Made by a program: the position numbers and the translations under genes. From NCBI GenBank assembly GCA_002792995.1, contig PFPJ01000019.1, forward strand, positions 1-13,633: a stretch of DNA of 13,633 nucleotides, given 5' to 3'. The notes beneath the pieces are model-generated. The model did not search any database, was not told the origin of the DNA, and saw only the letters and a program-made list of their open reading frames with translations. Origin of the DNA: Candidatus Magasanikbacteria bacterium CG_4_10_14_0_2_um_filter_41_10. Lineage in GTDB: Bacteria; Patescibacteriota; Patescibacteriia; Magasanikbacterales; UBA922. Within the stretch, counting starts at the first letter, position 1, and the number at the start of each line of letters is the position of its first letter. Shown piece after piece: positions 12,894 to 13,633 of the stretch.

Positions 12894-13633
12894 CCGAGGA
12901 GCAGCCCAAGGAAAATCGTCGCGCCAAAAGCGTAGTGGACAGGCTTTGCATCATTTTTTTCTGGGGCATTTGCATCAGCTGTCGCAGTCGTTTCTTCTGA
13001 GACCAATTGCTCTACACGTTCTTTAGTATTTTCAGATTCTTGTTCCGCTGATTCTTCTGGTGAAGCAGTTTCACTTGTAATTTTTATTCCGGCGACTTCT
13101 GGCTCAAGTGTTTGTTCGACTATGCCCCCGCCAATCGCATAGAGTGTTGCCTCTGGAGTCTCATAGGAGATCGGAAGAATCGTCACTTCGGAAGTATTCT
13201 CAGATGGTGTTTCATCAGCCAATGCTTCTGTTGAAGTAGATGTTTCTTGTGTTGCTGTGTCTGGGGTAGATGTCGCTGAGTTTTCTGTTGTCGTGTTTCC
13301 ACCACCTGATGAAGGAGGAACAGATTGAGGAATAGAAAATGAAGAAAGCAGTGAGTACCATGGTTTTTCGAGAAGTGCTGGGACTGCCCATGCGCTGGTC
13401 CAGAGTCGGAGCGTATTTGTTTTTTCACCAATGCCACCATCGTCTTTTTGTTGAGAGGCAATGTAGTCTATGGCTGAAAGTTCATTTTTTTTGACATGTG
13501 CAATAGGTTTTCCTGTTGAAGTGAGACCCTGCATCATCCAAGGCGTTCCATATATATCTCCAAAGCTTCCATCATTCTTTTGTTGTTCTAAAATATATGC
13601 TGTTCCTTTTTCGATCGCTGTGTTGACACCATC
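12866..13633 (-). CDS. Prenyltransferase/squalene-oxidase-repeat protein with C-terminal membrane anchor, N-terminus outside window
   Basis: The frame is open to the right edge, so 255 C-terminal residues are visible. The first 80 contain two alpha/alpha-barrel repeats with the hallmark pattern helix-QQ-x-DGxxG: AIEKGTAYILEQQKNDGSFG (about 6-25) and AIDYIASQQKDDGGIG (about 57-72), each followed by a helix with Trp (TPWMMQGL, TSAWAVPALL). Such repeats build terpene cyclases, protein prenyltransferases and the barrel of transcobalamin/intrinsic factor. A linker rich in Thr, Ser, Pro and Glu (about 95-225) follows, broken by a possible beta segment (TILPISYETPEATLYAIGGG). It ends in one membrane helix (about 233-250, AFGATIFLGLLLGWRF) and a short basic tail, so the barrel is displayed outside the cell, presuming an upstream signal. 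The next gene is a DUF4430 lipoprotein 26 bases away. A catalytic cyclase is unlikely given the anchor and context; a ligand-binding role is inference. Confidence 0.85.
   Translation of the reverse strand, partial: DGVNTAIEKGTAYILEQQKNDGSFGDIYGTPWMMQGLTSTGKPIAHVKKNELSAIDYIASQQKDDGGIGEKTNTLRLWTSAWAVPALLEKPWYSLLSSFSIPQSVPPSSGGGNTTTENSATSTPDTATQETSTSTEALADETPSENTSEVTILPISYETPEATLYAIGGGIVEQTLEPEVAGIKITSETASPEESAEQESENTKERVEQLVSEETTATADANAPEKNDAKPVHYAFGATIFLGLLLGWRFLRTLV

Noticed and set aside
12535..13026. 163-residue plus-strand frame opposite the lipoprotein and barrel genes
   Set aside because: Antisense to two well-supported genes, with unremarkable low-complexity composition and no start signals.

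Overview
The window most likely comes from a member of the Patescibacteria (Candidate Phyla Radiation), probably the Parcubacteria side. This is inference. It rests on the SecD with built-in rotamase modules, a membrane protein that resembles the region in front of conjugation-type ATPases in these genomes, a large secreted protein with a paired C-terminal module typical of the group, and small intergenic spaces bounded by strong hairpin terminators. UGA is used as a stop (for example at 7536-7538 and 8055-8057), so the recoded Gracilibacteria/Absconditabacteria are unlikely. Most genes are moderately AT-rich (about 40-45% GC in sampled lines), and several starts lack a Shine-Dalgarno sequence.

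Layout, left to right. (1) 1-2073: the C-terminal three quarters of secA, closed by a symmetric long hairpin terminator. (2) 2200-2630: a GC-rich minus-strand cassette with its own promoter, a folded leader, an 81-residue membrane-type protein and a hairpin. (3) 2662-5866: a promoter, secD with two parvulin-like modules inserted in its periplasmic domain, secF, and a terminator. (4) 5876-7607: an extended -10 promoter, a 53-residue two-helix membrane protein, and a 479-residue membrane-anchored protein, closed by a terminator. (5) 7628-8104: a second GC-rich cassette with a promoter, a hairpin that displays the ribosome binding site in its loop, a 117-residue soluble protein and a GC-rich terminator. 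(6) 8107-11895: a 12-bp inverted repeat, a terminator, an extended -10 promoter, a 1194-residue secreted mosaic protein and a terminator shared by both strands. (7) 11909-13633, minus strand: three linked genes, read right to left. These are a prenyltransferase-barrel-like protein with a C-terminal membrane anchor (cut by the window edge), a DUF4430-type lipoprotein, and a DUF6580-like membrane protein.

How the genes work together. SecA, SecD and SecF are the motor and proton-driven part of protein export, and the SecD rotamase modules may help fold the exported chains. The large surface protein is an obvious client. The right-hand operon places in separate genes the two halves of animal transcobalamin/intrinsic factor (an alpha/alpha barrel and a DUF4430 beta domain) beside a small transporter-like membrane protein. 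This suggests capture and uptake of a small ligand, with a corrinoid as the leading but unproven guess. The two GC-rich cassettes do not match their neighbours in composition and are the least explained parts of the window. No tRNA, rRNA, CRISPR array, transposase or integrase was seen, and no gene-free stretch exceeds 300 bases.
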